From Candidatus Poribacteria bacterium (GTDB lineage: Bacteria > Poribacteria > WGA-4E > WGA-3G): a stretch of 39,424 bases of DNA. Below, one piece after another: positions 38,445 to 39,424 of the stretch (the stretch's first letter is position 1; the number at the start of each line of letters is the position of its first letter). The stretch is from assembly GCA_028824125.1 (NCBI GenBank), contig JAPPES010000100.1, positions 1-39,424 on the forward strand, read 5' to 3'. Both the position numbers and the translations under genes were made by a program. The notes under the pieces are model-generated. The model saw nothing but the letters and a program-made list of their open reading frames with translations. It was not told where the DNA came from and did not search any database.

Positions 38445-38472
38445 GTCTTGCGGGGAGGCGAAAACTCCCCGC
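38445..38472 (+). promoter_or_regulatory. Leader element, second pseudoknot only
   Basis: GTC (38445-38447)/GGC (38457-38459, wobble-compatible), with loop GCGGGG (38450-38455) pairing to CCCCGC (38467-38472). It begins at the end of the previous ORF and ends 19 nt before the start at 38491. Confidence 0.6.
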
Positions 38473-38490
38473 ATGCTCATAGGTTGGACA

Positions 38491-38763
38491 ATGCTATTAT
38501 CACGAAAAACAAAAGTCATAGAGGCACTCAATTATGTTCTAAAAGACTATAGTTACTTGGTATACGACATATCGAAATCTCGGAATAAACCGTATCTTCA
38601 GGTAAGTGTTATCAATCAAGGTCACACGAAGCACGATATTAGCGTTGCTGGTTACGTCTGTCGCGAATTAGAACAGATGACAGGAGAATGTTTTTACGTC
38701 CGTGCTTATGTGTGTGCGGATGTGTGGACACATTTCAGAATCAGTGAAGATAAACTATTATGA
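38491..38763 (+). CDS. Hypothetical protein
   Basis: This 90-residue protein starts at MLLSRKTKVIEALNYVLKDY. The frame opens earlier, at 38443, but that part is the leader element. It continues SYLVYDISKSRNKPYLQVSV and TGECFYVRAYVCADVWTHF. It looks like a small globular alpha/beta protein without a signal peptide. The ribosome site is weak. Not recognised. Confidence 0.6.
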   Translation: MLLSRKTKVIEALNYVLKDYSYLVYDISKSRNKPYLQVSVINQGHTKHDISVAGYVCRELEQMTGECFYVRAYVCADVWTHFRISEDKLL

Positions 38764-38782
38764 CCTGTTTTTCCTGATCTTA

Positions 38783-38858
38783 TGTGTGCGGATGATGTCA
38801 GATCGAAGTTACCGCACGCACCGTCTCGCCCCGCGGAGGCATGTCCAAATATCCGCGG
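38783..38858 (+). ncRNA. Leader element, copy 7 (first pseudoknot only)
   Basis: Strong outer stem TGTGTGCGG (38783-38791)/CCGCACGCA (38812-38820). Pseudoknot 1 has GCC (38828-38830)/GGC (38838-38840), and loop CCGCGGA (38831-38837) pairs perfectly with TCCGCGG (38852-38858). GTCCTGCGGGGAGAC does not follow. The next start is at 39032, so this copy is farther from its gene than the others. Confidence 0.65.
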
Positions 38859-39031
38859 TAAAAAACGTTTCAGACGAGTAAAACCTTTTAACGAAGAAAA
38901 TCAACTGGCAGGTATCCTTCAGGGTATCTACTCTTCAACTGACCGAAATGCATGGGATAACAGTGTGACCCACTGTAAAACGCATTTAATGTTTTATATT
39001 TAGCTATACTAATTTAAAGAAGGGAGAACTT

Positions 39032-39331
39032 ATGCGAAACTCTAACCCACCAGTAAATGGAGAAAGGTTTGGAGAAGGGACATGGATTGGTAAACTTTGG
39101 CCTGTCAACCATGACGGCACCTCCTCCCACATGACATCTGTGACGATCAACACTGAGGGGAAAGTGTCTCAAGCCTTTTCTAATTCCTGCCGCGGTATCA
39201 CTTATGCACCCGGCCACATCCGCAGCGGAGCAGACGGTGGCTATTGGTGCCACTGGGACCGAGTTTCGCACTTTGAGGACGCGGTGGGAAACAGATACGA
39301 AAAAGAAACGCAATCATCTAAAGTATCCTGA
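39032..39331 (+). CDS. Hypothetical protein
   Basis: This 99-residue protein starts after AGAAGGGAGA: MRNSNPPVNGERFGEGTWIG, then KLWPVNHDGTSSHMTSVTIN and GGYWCHWDRVSHFEDAVG. It is Gly/Trp/His-rich with no signal peptide. Not recognised. Confidence 0.6.
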   Translation: MRNSNPPVNGERFGEGTWIGKLWPVNHDGTSSHMTSVTINTEGKVSQAFSNSCRGITYAPGHIRSGADGGYWCHWDRVSHFEDAVGNRYEKETQSSKVS

Positions 39332-39344
39332 AGGAGGGATAAAA

Positions 39345-39424
39345 ATGTTTTTCAAGTTTTTCTATAGTATACCCAAGTTGCTACCTATCGCCATAAAGTT
39401 GTTTTATATTAGTTGCAATGATAA
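39345..39424 (+). CDS. Start of a gene cut by the window edge
   Basis: An excellent GAAGGAGGG ribosome site precedes ATG at 39345: MFFKFFYSIPKLLPIAIKLF then YISCND up to the edge. A hydrophobic N terminus with basic residues suggests a membrane segment. It starts 13 bp after the gene at 39032. Confidence 0.5.
   Translation, partial: MFFKFFYSIPKLLPIAIKLFYISCND

Overview
The window reads as a piece of a bacterial genome from a poorly sampled, probably Gram-negative lineage. The LamG secreted protein, the lipoproteins, the degenerate planctomycete-type (PSCyt1-like) cytochrome c remnant and the large family of secreted His/Cys-rich proteins fit a Candidatus Poribacteria-like metagenome genome. 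That placement is inference from recalled sequence style, not from a marker gene. No tRNA, rRNA or complete transposase was seen.

Region 1 (1-9.9 kb) is a complete type I-B (Tneap/Cst-like) CRISPR-Cas locus on the minus strand, in the order cas6, cas8, cas7, cas5, cas3, an unrecognised gene, cas4, cas1, cas2. The leader comes next, then the leader-proximal end of the array, which runs off the left edge. The unrecognised gene lies between cas3 and cas4 and has a striking three-half-site palindrome directly upstream.

Region 2 (9.9-18.6 kb) looks like a decayed, plasmid-derived island. It holds a parA/ribbon-helix-helix partition pair with a DUF3800 gene, two tandem 98-nt structured RNAs behind a near-perfect sigma70 promoter, fragments of a DNA methyltransferase and of a cytochrome c lipoprotein, an OLD-type ATPase-TOPRIM protein (possible phage defence), and a 953-residue primase-like replication protein next to iteron-like repeats spaced about one helical turn apart.

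Region 3 (19-34.5 kb) is a plus-strand array of paralogous gene pairs. Type A genes encode short membrane-anchored coiled-coil proteins, often with a Pro-rich His motif (GGHWHGDEWHDAPH) or a Gly-His/DG motif. Type B genes encode exported proteins with an N-terminal coiled coil and tandem Cys/His knuckles (CGHxxxxC...H). Small genes, a duplicated 41-42-residue membrane microprotein, truncated copies and a frameshifted member are interspersed. Region 4 (34.7-39.4 kb) has small membrane proteins and lipoproteins, a LamG protein, a branched-chain-amino-acid-type ABC substrate-binding lipoprotein and further small ORFs.

Throughout regions 3 and 4, transcription units are preceded by a recurring RNA element with two H-type pseudoknots. 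The first has a CTCGCC/GGCGTGT hairpin whose loop pairs downstream, and the loop pairing covaries among six copies. The second has a conserved GTCCTGCGGGGAGAC core pairing with CCCCGC. This family of leaders, together with the paired His/Cys-rich secreted proteins and the tandem RNAs at 10.1-10.3 kb, is the best candidate here for undescribed biology.
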